Positions 1 to 7,500 of a stretch of 14,747 nt of DNA are shown one piece after another. The translations under genes were made by a program, and so were the position numbers. The stretch is from Euryarchaeota archaeon UBA82 (GTDB taxonomy: Archaea; Thermoplasmatota; Poseidoniia; Poseidoniales; Poseidoniaceae). The notes beneath the pieces were generated by a model, which had not been told where the DNA came from, searched no databases, and saw only the letters and a program-made list of their open reading frames with translations. The stretch lies in the NCBI GenBank assembly GCA_002496635.1, contig DAKQ01000134.1:1-14747 (forward strand). Reading direction: 5' to 3'. Each line of letters opens with the position of its first letter. The stretch's first letter is position 1.

Positions 1-108
1 CTAATTCATGCCAATTCGGCTTCCGCAGAAGACCACCTCCCCGAGGGATGGTCCTCCTCAGCCCTTCCCCCGACAGCAATTGCCGAGGTGCTAAGCAACC
101 TTCCGACC
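1..108 (-). ncRNA. Candidate structured non-coding RNA (partial, possibly SRP/7S RNA 5' part)
   Basis: This block is about 58% G+C by my count, clearly richer than the AT-leaning genes around it. It folds locally: GACCA at 31-35 pairs with TGGTC at 49-53, enclosing CCTC/GAGG, and CTTC at 20-23 pairs with GAAG at 28-31. On the minus strand it is purine-rich and begins GGTAGGTCGGAAGGTT, which resembles what I recall of the 5' domain of archaeal SRP RNA; two small hairpins follow, as helices 3 and 4 would. Against SRP, the conserved UGUAA turn is missing. RNase P RNA is unlikely because its invariant GAGGAAAGUCC is absent. The RNA would continue beyond base 1. The alternative is the C-terminus of a plus-strand gene ending at 117. 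The SRP identity is a weak inference; the RNA-like composition is what I see. Confidence 0.35.
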
Positions 109-117
109 TACCATTAG

Positions 118-129
118 TATATGAATAAA
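118..129 (-). promoter_or_regulatory. TATA-like element upstream of the left-edge RNA candidate
   Basis: Read on the minus strand this is TTTATTCATATA, an archaeal TATA-box-like string lying between the stop of the zinc-ribbon/TPR gene and the GC-rich block. A start about 25 nt downstream would fall near base 97-100, at GGTTGC. That is slightly inside the stretch I compared with SRP RNA, so either the start or the RNA assignment is imprecise. Confidence 0.3.
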
Positions 130-177
130 TCGGATGACTAATCGGCTGATATCCTCTTACCAAACGGCCAAATTGCC

Positions 178-1455
178 TTACAACGCAGGCAACTTGAGCA
201 GGTTGTTAGAAACTAATCTATCTTCTTGAAGGGGCATGAGAAGTCTCTTGGCTTCGTCATACCTCCCCAATTGGGCTAGAATAGCCGCTCTGAGATTTGT
301 AAAGTTCGATTCACTTTGGCTTTCATCCCCAGCCATATCCAGCAACGCCAGAGCCTTTTCTTCACGGCCACTCAACAACAATGCTTGGCTTAAGTTGTAT
401 ATTGTTTCAGGCTGTGATGAGTTTGTACGAACTGCTTCTCGTAAGGAAAGAATTGCCGCTTCAAATTGAGTAGCTGAATTGGCCACTTCAATTGGATCAT
501 TGGAATGTTGCATACTCGATGCAACTTGCAGCAAGGCGATTCCATAATTGTTCATTGCACCTGCATCTTGCGGATACCGTGCTACAACCTGTTGAAATGA
601 ACGTGCAGCGGAACGCCAGTCACCTTGTCCAATGGATGTGAATCCAGATTCTAAGAGGGCTCTCGATTCTGAATCACTACCTACATCGACCATTAGTGCC
701 TGTGCAGGATGCAAATCAAATGGTTGGAGGGACTGTTCTGAGTAAACAGAATCCGAATCGACTTGGGGATAATTATCGTCGTCATGCTCTACATGAACGA
801 TTGTATCTTCGAGGTCAGAAAAAACCACTTCGACGACATCTTCTTCTGCAGTGAATATCTGATCACTGCCACCAAAGGATTCAATTGACCATTCATCCGG
901 CAAATCGGAGGTATCAACTGAAGCCTCGACAATTGGAATTGCTGTGATTCGTATTGGAGAAGAAACAGGCGGGGCTACTTCCTCAATCGCAGGTAAATCA
1001 GGCGCCTCAGCAAGTGTTTCGGGAATTTCGGGTGATGCATTAATTGGCTCTTCTATAGGTTCCTTGACTTCATCCTCAGAGATGATGCCAGGCGATGGTA
1101 CTTCTTGCGAATCGTAATCATCATCAGATGATTCATATTCCTCTTCAGAAATTGCAAAAGGAATACCTTCTGGATGGCTTCCAATACCGAATGGTAAACG
1201 CGACAGGTGTGTTTGAGATTCACCTCCAAAACCAAAGGGCAGCGATGAAGTTGAATCCTCCTCGTCTTCTTCTGGAGCCTCTATACCTTCGAGATCATAC
1301 CACGCTTGTGCTGCATCGTCGAGTCCGGGAACTTCTGTTGGCATCGCTGCATCTGAGTCAGAGAATGACTGACCTTGTGCACGTAACTGGGAACCGCAAG
1401 CAGGACATGAGGGTCCAGCGAGGTATAAGATTCCACAGACTCCACATTCGTTCAT
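178..1455 (-). CDS. Zinc-ribbon, acidic-linker and TPR-repeat protein
   Basis: The 425-residue protein has three parts. Residues 1-25 form a compact zinc ribbon with Cys4-x2-Cys7 and Cys17-x2-Cys20. Residues about 30-260 are low-complexity, rich in Asp, Glu, Ser and Pro, strongly acidic and probably disordered. Residues about 265-420 are helical and look like TPR repeats: successive helix pairs with Ala/Gly/Leu spacing, for example around GDWRSAARSFQQVVARYPQD and again around 350-410. No signal peptide or membrane segment is seen, so it is likely cytoplasmic. TPR domains bind proteins and zinc ribbons bind nucleic acid or protein, so a scaffold or adaptor role is inferred; no specific function is recognised. 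It is the last gene of the leftward run, 55 bp after the permease. The ATG at 1455 is supported because the zinc ribbon begins immediately. Confidence 0.8.
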   Translation of the reverse strand: MNECGVCGILYLAGPSCPACGSQLRAQGQSFSDSDAAMPTEVPGLDDAAQAWYDLEGIEAPEEDEEDSTSSLPFGFGGESQTHLSRLPFGIGSHPEGIPFAISEEEYESSDDDYDSQEVPSPGIISEDEVKEPIEEPINASPEIPETLAEAPDLPAIEEVAPPVSSPIRITAIPIVEASVDTSDLPDEWSIESFGGSDQIFTAEEDVVEVVFSDLEDTIVHVEHDDDNYPQVDSDSVYSEQSLQPFDLHPAQALMVDVGSDSESRALLESGFTSIGQGDWRSAARSFQQVVARYPQDAGAMNNYGIALLQVASSMQHSNDPIEVANSATQFEAAILSLREAVRTNSSQPETIYNLSQALLLSGREEKALALLDMAGDESQSESNFTNLRAAILAQLGRYDEAKRLLMPLQEDRLVSNNLLKLPAL

Positions 1456-1510
1456 GATGACCCATTGGACCCTCAGAGTCCATGTTCTTCAACCCAACGC
1501 CTGTTTGGAC

Positions 1511-3232
1511 TTATTCTTCGCCATCGCTTGCGTTAGACGTAGTGTTAATTACCACAGATTTGATGCTTGTGACAAGCTGATCAAAATCGTCATCCACAAG
1601 TGCTTCAGCAGGGGATTTACCTTTGGCTCTTCCACGTGAATATTGTGCTATGATGCCGAGGAGTGATATGCCGATGAGAACGATCTTCCAAGTCGTAGCA
1701 CCATCCTCTCCACCTACAACGTAAACCAAAATCATGTAGAAGGATACAATAAATGTGGAGAGAAGCATAACTGGGAAACCTGCTCTAAAGAATTCATTGA
1801 AAGAAATTGGGTAACCTGCTTCTTCCGACATACCTGCCGTAACAACATTCGCTGATGCTCCAATTAGAGTTCCGTTCCCTCCAAGACATGCTCCGAAGGC
1901 AAGTGCCCAAATCAAAGGATTAAGAGCTAGATTTAGTTCATATGCGAGCGACAATACGATTGGAATCATTGTAGCAGTGTAAGGGATATTATCGATGAAA
2001 GCAGAGGCAATAGCAGAGACCCATAGAATGATGAGAACTGCTGCTGCTAGCCGATAATCATCAGGGAAGAACTTGATGGCTTTCTCGACATATTCCCCTA
2101 TGTAATCGATGACCCCCATGTATTGGAGAGAATGCACCAATACGAATAATCCTGCAAAGAAAAGCAGAGTTGTCCATTCAACGTGCTCAAGTGGTTCTTC
2201 AAGTTCATGACGGTTTGTAGCCAAAAGCATGACTAACGCACCAGATAGAGCAACCCATGAAACTGCTAGGTGGATTACTGGGTGGAGGAAGAATCCAAGG
2301 ATTACAAGCGTTAGAATCGCCCCACTGATTTTCAATCCTTGTACGTCCTTGATTGCATATTGGCGTTCAAGTTCGGTGATATCACGATCTCTTCGGCCAC
2401 TGAACTCGTCTTTGTAGAGCCAGCGAATAAGCATGAATGAAGGGACAATGGTCATGAGAATACCAGGAGCCATTTCGGTAATGAAATCATTGAATGTAAC
2501 CCCATCGCTTGCGAGACCCTGAATGTTCGGATCGGAGTTACCGCTGATTGCATCAGGCGACATTGCTGAACCAATCATGATGTTTGGAGGATCTCCAATC
2601 ATTGTGGCTGCACCGCCAATGTTTGAGAAAAGTACCTCGGAAATTAGAATTGGAATCGGTTTCAAGTCGAGTACTTGAGCGATTTTGATTGTAACTGGAG
2701 TCAGGAGAAGCATTGTTGTGACGTTGTCTAAAAATGCTGAGAGTACTGCTGTCACGCTACACAAGATGACGACAAGAGTCCATATCTCGCCACCACTCTT
2801 TTTGTAGGCTTGTACAGCAAACCATTCGAATACACCAGTATGGGAGATAATACCAACCATAACCATCATACCCAACAACAATCCGATTGTTTCCCAATCG
2901 ATCATCGTTGTAACTGCTTTGAGACTAAGTGCTTCTTCTACTGAATAGTGATTGAGAGCGATGACTGCAAGAAGGCCTCCCAATGTTGCAGCTAAAGTTC
3001 GATGAACGACTTCTGTAATGATGAGTGCATAAACAAAGAGAAGAATTCCAAGACCAACATATACTGCTTGGTCACCAAGTCCATCTCGTATTGTAACTTT
3101 CAGATCAATACCGTCTCCTCCGCCAGCCGCATGGCTTGAGCGGATGAATTGCATTGTGCCTACAAACAAGAGTGAAACCAGTGCGACAAGTTGCGCAGGA
3201 TGCCTCTTTGAGAAGAGGATTTTTCCGCCCAT
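1511..3232 (-). CDS. ArsB/NhaD-superfamily (P-type) ion permease
   Basis: This 573-residue polytopic membrane protein belongs to the ion transporter superfamily that includes NhaD Na+/H+ antiporters, ArsB and the animal P (OCA2) protein. It has two pseudo-repeated halves. The first carries FLDNVTT (167-173) and GDPPNIMIGSA (213-223); the second carries FIDNIPY (412-418) and GGNGTLIGASAN (451-462). The paired Asp-Asn motifs (D169, D414) lie in the half-helix hairpins that form the ion path in this superfamily. A first hydrophobic helix (about 13-30) may be a membrane segment or signal, and the last 40 residues are hydrophilic and acidic. The substrate cannot be read from sequence: Na+/H+ exchange is my first guess, with dicarboxylate or oxyanion transport as alternatives. 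It starts 49 bp after yhbY, with a hairpin in between. Confidence 0.85.
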   Translation of the reverse strand: MGGKILFSKRHPAQLVALVSLLFVGTMQFIRSSHAAGGGDGIDLKVTIRDGLGDQAVYVGLGILLFVYALIITEVVHRTLAATLGGLLAVIALNHYSVEEALSLKAVTTMIDWETIGLLLGMMVMVGIISHTGVFEWFAVQAYKKSGGEIWTLVVILCSVTAVLSAFLDNVTTMLLLTPVTIKIAQVLDLKPIPILISEVLFSNIGGAATMIGDPPNIMIGSAMSPDAISGNSDPNIQGLASDGVTFNDFITEMAPGILMTIVPSFMLIRWLYKDEFSGRRDRDITELERQYAIKDVQGLKISGAILTLVILGFFLHPVIHLAVSWVALSGALVMLLATNRHELEEPLEHVEWTTLLFFAGLFVLVHSLQYMGVIDYIGEYVEKAIKFFPDDYRLAAAVLIILWVSAIASAFIDNIPYTATMIPIVLSLAYELNLALNPLIWALAFGACLGGNGTLIGASANVVTAGMSEEAGYPISFNEFFRAGFPVMLLSTFIVSFYMILVYVVGGEDGATTWKIVLIGISLLGIIAQYSRGRAKGKSPAEALVDDDFDQLVTSIKSVVINTTSNASDGEE

Positions 3233-3247
3233 ATTCTACTGCAACTA

Positions 3248-3267
3248 CAATCCCCCTTTGAGGATTG
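3248..3267 (-). other. Intergenic hairpin ahead of the permease gene
   Basis: The 20-base segment reads CAATCCTCAAAGGGGGATTG on the minus strand. It can form an 8-bp stem (one G-U pair) closed by a four-base AAAG loop. It lies between the yhbY stop and the permease ATG at 3232, ending 15 nt before that start. No U-tract follows, so it is not a typical terminator; a leader structure or processing site is possible. Confidence 0.4.
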
Positions 3268-3281
3268 GGTTACGGCACTGT

Positions 3282-3545
3282 TCAATTCCGCCAAAATACA
3301 GCGACATTTCCTCGGGCAAATACAACATTACTATTTGTTTTTTCAGCCATAATATTCCAAACTGTTTTGAGATCGTCACGAGCATATAATCCACGATTCA
3401 CTTTGACTTTGACCAAAGCACGAGAGGATAATTGACCTTCCAGTTCAACAACAACTGAGTCTGTCAACCCAGATTTTCCGACCCTCATTGTAATTGGAAG
3501 TGAGGCATCTTTAGCCTGACGGACGATATGATTGGGAATACTCAT
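3282..3545 (-). CDS. yhbY: CRM-domain (YhbY-type) RNA-binding protein
   Basis: This 87-residue protein is one CRS1-YhbY (CRM) domain. It has the expected alpha-beta layout: a helix (about 5-15), the RNA-binding loop GKSGLTDS (23-30), a helix, the strand ALVKVKVN (43-50), a helix, then a last strand ARGNVAVFWR (77-86) matching the family's Gly-x-x-x-hydrophobic-aromatic-Arg ending. CRM proteins bind structured RNA; bacterial YhbY associates with pre-50S particles and plant relatives act in group II splicing. A role in ribosome or RNase P-related RNA work is inferred. I chose the ATG at 3545 because it makes a 4-bp ATGA overlap with the RNase P gene's stop and matches family length. An in-frame start at 3608 would add 21 residues lying inside rnp4. 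Confidence 0.85.
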   Translation of the reverse strand: MSIPNHIVRQAKDASLPITMRVGKSGLTDSVVVELEGQLSSRALVKVKVNRGLYARDDLKTVWNIMAEKTNSNVVFARGNVAVFWRN

Positions 3546-3877
3546 GCCTCCACCTTCATTGAATGTTGTCGATATGGTATTCGACGAATTGAGTTGCAAG
3601 AAAAACAAGTTTGGATTTTATGACCGTTTCTAAAGCGGATGCTAGCATTATCACCATACCTAAGCAAAGTATTACAGGTCCTGCAAACAATTTCACGCAC
3701 TTCACTTGGTAATCGAATTCGATGTCTTCGAGAGATTTTTACGAGATGGACTGCAAATCTTGAACGTTGTTCTGGAGTGTATCTGTAAGGGTCTTTGAGT
3801 AGACTGAGAAGTTGGCCTTGGGACCAAAGAGCATGTGCCTTTCGTTTTTCTCGATGAAGTCTATTACGGCGACCCAT
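3542..3877 (-). CDS. rnp4: Ribonuclease P protein component 4 (Rpp21/Rpr2 family)
   Basis: This small basic protein (111 residues from the ATG) is the archaeal counterpart of eukaryotic Rpp21/Rpr2, which with Rpp29 stabilises the specificity domain of RNase P RNA during tRNA 5' maturation. The N-terminal half is helical and Arg/Lys-rich; the C-terminal half is a zinc ribbon with Cys65-x2-Cys68 (CRTC) and Cys91-x2-Cys94 (CFSC), followed by the typical basic strand IRRIPYR. The ATG at 3877 lies 9 nt after the adenylate kinase stop and is preceded by GGATGAG, a possible ribosome site. A GTG at 3886, abutting that stop, would add three residues (M-F-T) and cannot be excluded. Its stop overlaps the start of yhbY, implying translational coupling. 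Confidence 0.9.
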   Translation of the reverse strand: MGRRNRLHREKRKAHALWSQGQLLSLLKDPYRYTPEQRSRFAVHLVKISRRHRIRLPSEVREIVCRTCNTLLRYGDNASIRFRNGHKIQTCFSCNSIRRIPYRQHSMKVEA

Positions 3878-3886
3878 GGTGAACAC

Positions 3887-4513
3887 TCATCCAAGAACTG
3901 CTAGTAAATCTGATGTGATTACGTCTATATCACGGTCACCGTCAACCAGATGGAATATTCCAGCATTGCGATAATAATCTGCGAGCGGGGATGTTTGAGC
4001 ATGATATGCTTCGAGACGAGCAAGTACTGTTTCCTCAACATCATCTGCTCTTCTTTTTTCAACAAATGATCCACATACACAAATTCCATTTTTTATTGGA
4101 TTGAATGTATCATGAAAAACTGCTCCACAGTTTCCGCAACTGTATCGACCACAAATTCGTTCTACAATACGTTCATCAGGAACATCAATAGCCAATACCG
4201 CTGAAACATCAACAATTGCCGATAATGCTTCTGCTTGTGGTATTGTTCGAGGAAAACCGTCGAACATGACTCCGTTCTTAGCATCATCTTCAACGAGACG
4301 ATCTCGAATCAAGTCGATGATGACTGAATCTGGAACAAGAGCTCCCGCATCCATGTATGATTTTGCTTCAATTCCAACGGTAGTTCCTGCCTTGACTGCT
4401 GCCCGTAACATATCCCCCGTAGATACTTGAGGCAATCCAGTGGCATCCATCAGTCTCTGAGCCTGCGTGCCCTTTCCAGCACCAGGAGGTCCGAACAAAA
4501 CGATGTTGAGCAT
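3887..4513 (-). CDS. adk: Adenylate kinase, long form with zinc-binding lid
   Basis: The enzyme converts ATP plus AMP to two ADP in the cytoplasm. The 208-residue sequence begins with the P-loop GPPGAGKG (8-15), followed by the AMP-binding STGDMLR (31-37), DGFPRT (85-90) and the lid from about 120 to 160. The lid holds a zinc-ribbon-like set: Cys126-x2-Cys129 and Cys145-x-Cys147. The second pair is CxC, one residue shorter than the usual CxxC in Cys4 lids. ADDVEETVLARL after the lid supplies family-conserved residues. This is the bacterial-type kinase, not the short trimeric form of methanogens and Sulfolobus. It starts 33 bp after the protease stop and is followed 9 nt later by rnp4, so it probably heads a nucleotide/RNA operon, or continues the longer upstream transcript. 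Confidence 0.95.
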   Translation of the reverse strand: MLNIVLFGPPGAGKGTQAQRLMDATGLPQVSTGDMLRAAVKAGTTVGIEAKSYMDAGALVPDSVIIDLIRDRLVEDDAKNGVMFDGFPRTIPQAEALSAIVDVSAVLAIDVPDERIVERICGRYSCGNCGAVFHDTFNPIKNGICVCGSFVEKRRADDVEETVLARLEAYHAQTSPLADYYRNAGIFHLVDGDRDIDVITSDLLAVLG

Positions 4514-4546
4514 GGTTTGTCGCTGCCGCCCATCCTTTTCAACGTA

Positions 4547-7500
4547 TCAGTTCAAACCCATGCGCTGGAGATATTGTTCTCCATAATGGTTCCATTGTTC
4601 CATCGTCCATCCATCTGGCAACCCACTAGGCGGTAATGGAGGCCCTGAGGCTACAGGAACTGGCACTGGTAATTGTGGAATAACCTTAGGAGGTGCTGGT
4701 TGGCTTTTCACAGGTGGTAAAGCGGCAGGAGGGAGTCCTGCTGGCGGCAATCCCATTGGAGGAAGTCCTGCTGGTGGACGCCCTGCTGGTGGACGCCCTT
4801 CTGGAACAGGAGCGTTCCCAACAGGTGCCGGCATACTCAGTGACTGAGCAAGTGCTGCAGCGATTTCATCTTGAGAGACTTCACCAGAGGCTATGTCGTT
4901 CACTGAATGACTGATGTCAAGCGCTTCATCACGTCTTGTACCGAGGTGGTCAGCATCTGTATGAGCATCCGGTGCAACTAAATCAGTACCATGATCTTCC
5001 ATCTTACTGCTTTGTTTCAGCTTACGGCCACCATAGAGAAGTCCAAGCAAAACCAACAGAACAAGAGGGTATGACACATACGCAGGAAGAGTTCCGAAAA
5101 TGCCTCCAGAAGATTTCTGAGAGCTTACACTTGTATCTGCCATGTATTCAATAACAACGCCATCCGAGGTTGTTAAAATAACCACTAAGTTCATTCGGCC
5201 ATCCACTGAATTCTCTTTAGTTGAAACTTTACCGACAACTTCCACCGACTCACCTATAGCAAGGTCGCTAATTGAAGATGGCGAAATGGTTACAGTTCGA
5301 TCGGTAAGGACAACCCCTTCATTATCACGAACTTCAACTGTCAAGTCACCTGTTAGAGGGACATTTCCTTCGTTTGTAATCGTAATTGATTGCTTTGCTG
5401 AGTCCCCGCGAGGAATAAACAACAATGGTGCTGATGATTCATCTGAAACACGAATTGCTGCAAAACTTGAATCTGAAACTTCGACTCTGACAAGGATTTC
5501 GGCATTCGTATATCGGCCGTTATTACTAGCATTGACAAACAGTTGTAAATCAAACCCAAATCCAGAAATGGTTTGATTTGGGGCTTGGATTGCTAATTGG
5601 GCTGAAGCGTTCTTTAGGACTGGTACTGAACTTGGTGGATTTGAATATCCAATCGACCAACCATCTGGGGCAAGGCTTGTAGACCATTCTAAATCCAAAT
5701 CTGCATTTCCTGTATTTTCAACGATAAACTCTGAGAATGTGAAGGAATTATCAATTGGTACAGTGATGAGTGTACCAGCATTTGCCATCAAATTTACATC
5801 TAAATTTTCACCAACGACAAGAGAGGTGGAATTTAATGTAAACATCTGAGGGGATGATTCAACCCTGAGTGTATATGTGTTTGAATTGCCTTCTCGGGCT
5901 GTTTCTGGAACCAGTAATCGCATCTCGACATCGCCAGACTGACCCGGAGATAGTGTGACTGAAAGTGCTGATGAACTACTCTCTTGACCATATTGTATTT
6001 CAGCTTCCCAGGTTGGATTCCCACGCTCAATCGTAACTGCAAAATCCAGCGGAATGTTCCCCATATTTTCGATTGTATGATTGAAGTAAACCAATTCCCC
6101 TGTATTTGCCACAACTGGTTGTGCCAATGCACCCGGCCCTACTGCTCCGTCTGGACCATAAAGGTCAGAACGGAAGGCTTTGAGTTCTGAAACTGCGACA
6201 TCAACAACTTCGACTCGATTAAGAGTAGAATCTGTCGGAGATGTGACGACACAAGTTACTTGATCAGTTGAACCAGCCAGTGGCACCCCATTAGCGATTG
6301 ATGGTATGAACACATTCACATCCATGCTCAAATCTTGAAGGATGTTAAGTGGTTCAAATTCAAGTGATGATGAATTTGAATTACCTAGCATAATTTGCCA
6401 TTGGGATGAAGATGTACATGACATCAGATATTGTGCTGCGGAATTACCTGTGTTCCGAACACCAATCGAGAATCCTGTACTTTCGCCGGGCTTTGCGGAA
6501 ACCCCCGATGTTCCAGAAGGTACTACATCAACGGAATCAACTTGACCTATTTCGATGTACAAGCGCTGAGTGTGAGAAACGGTTGGCTGATTTTGATACC
6601 GTGCCGTGACATCGACGACGAAGGAGCCAGCGCGAGCATAACGTTTTGTCGCACCATCAAAACTTGCAGATGTGTCATCAAGATTCAACATAAGATAGAT
6701 TGTATCATTCTCTCCACCTTGCCCAGAAACTGTGAATATGCCCGTTTGGTTAACGGATTTCGACCAAGAATCTTCTGGAGCCAGTAGCAGTGTTGGATAC
6801 GTTGGGTCAGGTTGTTGAACGCTTGAAACAGTCAAACTAACTGGACGTTCACCCGTTCCTTCGTGAGCGATTACAAACGGTAGGGAAAGACCTGTTTCAT
6901 TACGAACATCCATTGTAACTGATGCTGCAGAATCTCGATCTTGAGAAGTTGTAGGAATGCTACCATCTGGATTTTGGAAGATTACCCGTAAACCTTGAGC
7001 AGTAACCTCGATATCAAGTTCGATAATGTTGTTATCAATACCGTTTATTCCATCGTTCAATTCCTGAACCTGATTGCTTGTATCAAGAGAAAGTCGCAGT
7101 TTGTGGATACCTGTTGTCGAAAATTGAGTAAAGAACGACACTGAATCAAGTGAACCTCCTTCCAAAGAGGTCCTATTTGAGTCGTAGAGAATCGAACCAC
7201 TTGTGACATCTTCAAATTGAATTCGATATGGGCCTGATGCTAGTGTCCCTTGATTATGCCATGCTAGAGAAATCGACACCAAGTCACCGACCAATGGAGT
7301 TAATGATGAAGGAAGAATACTATTGCTGAATGTGGTTAAATCAGCCTTTGGGATGAGTGTTGCATCAGCAGTGACAATGATTCCATAACGCTGCGAACTA
7401 CCTCCGCGATGCTCGACAGTTACCATCCAATCCCCAGTTTGTGTCGTCGCACCTGCTGGAATTCGAATTCGTTCTATGTTGTTTAGAACGTCTGCAGACC

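Noticed and set aside
8..94. A 28-codon plus-strand ORF starting ATG at 8.
   Set aside because: Lies in the GC-rich hairpin block, has Pro/Arg-heavy composition and no ribosome site.
1..108. RNase P RNA as the identity of the left-edge block.
   Set aside because: The nearly invariant GAGGAAAGUCC element is not present on either strand.
1466..1482. Small inverted repeat TGGAC/GTCCA in the permease to zinc-ribbon gene spacer, considered as a terminator.
   Set aside because: Only 5 bp of stem with a 7-base loop and no T-tract on either strand; could be chance.
3546..3608. Longer N-terminus for the YhbY-type protein (in-frame Met at 3608).
   Set aside because: The extra 21 residues lie wholly inside rnp4 and do not look like family sequence; the ATG at 3545 gives a classic 4-bp overlap and the normal domain length.
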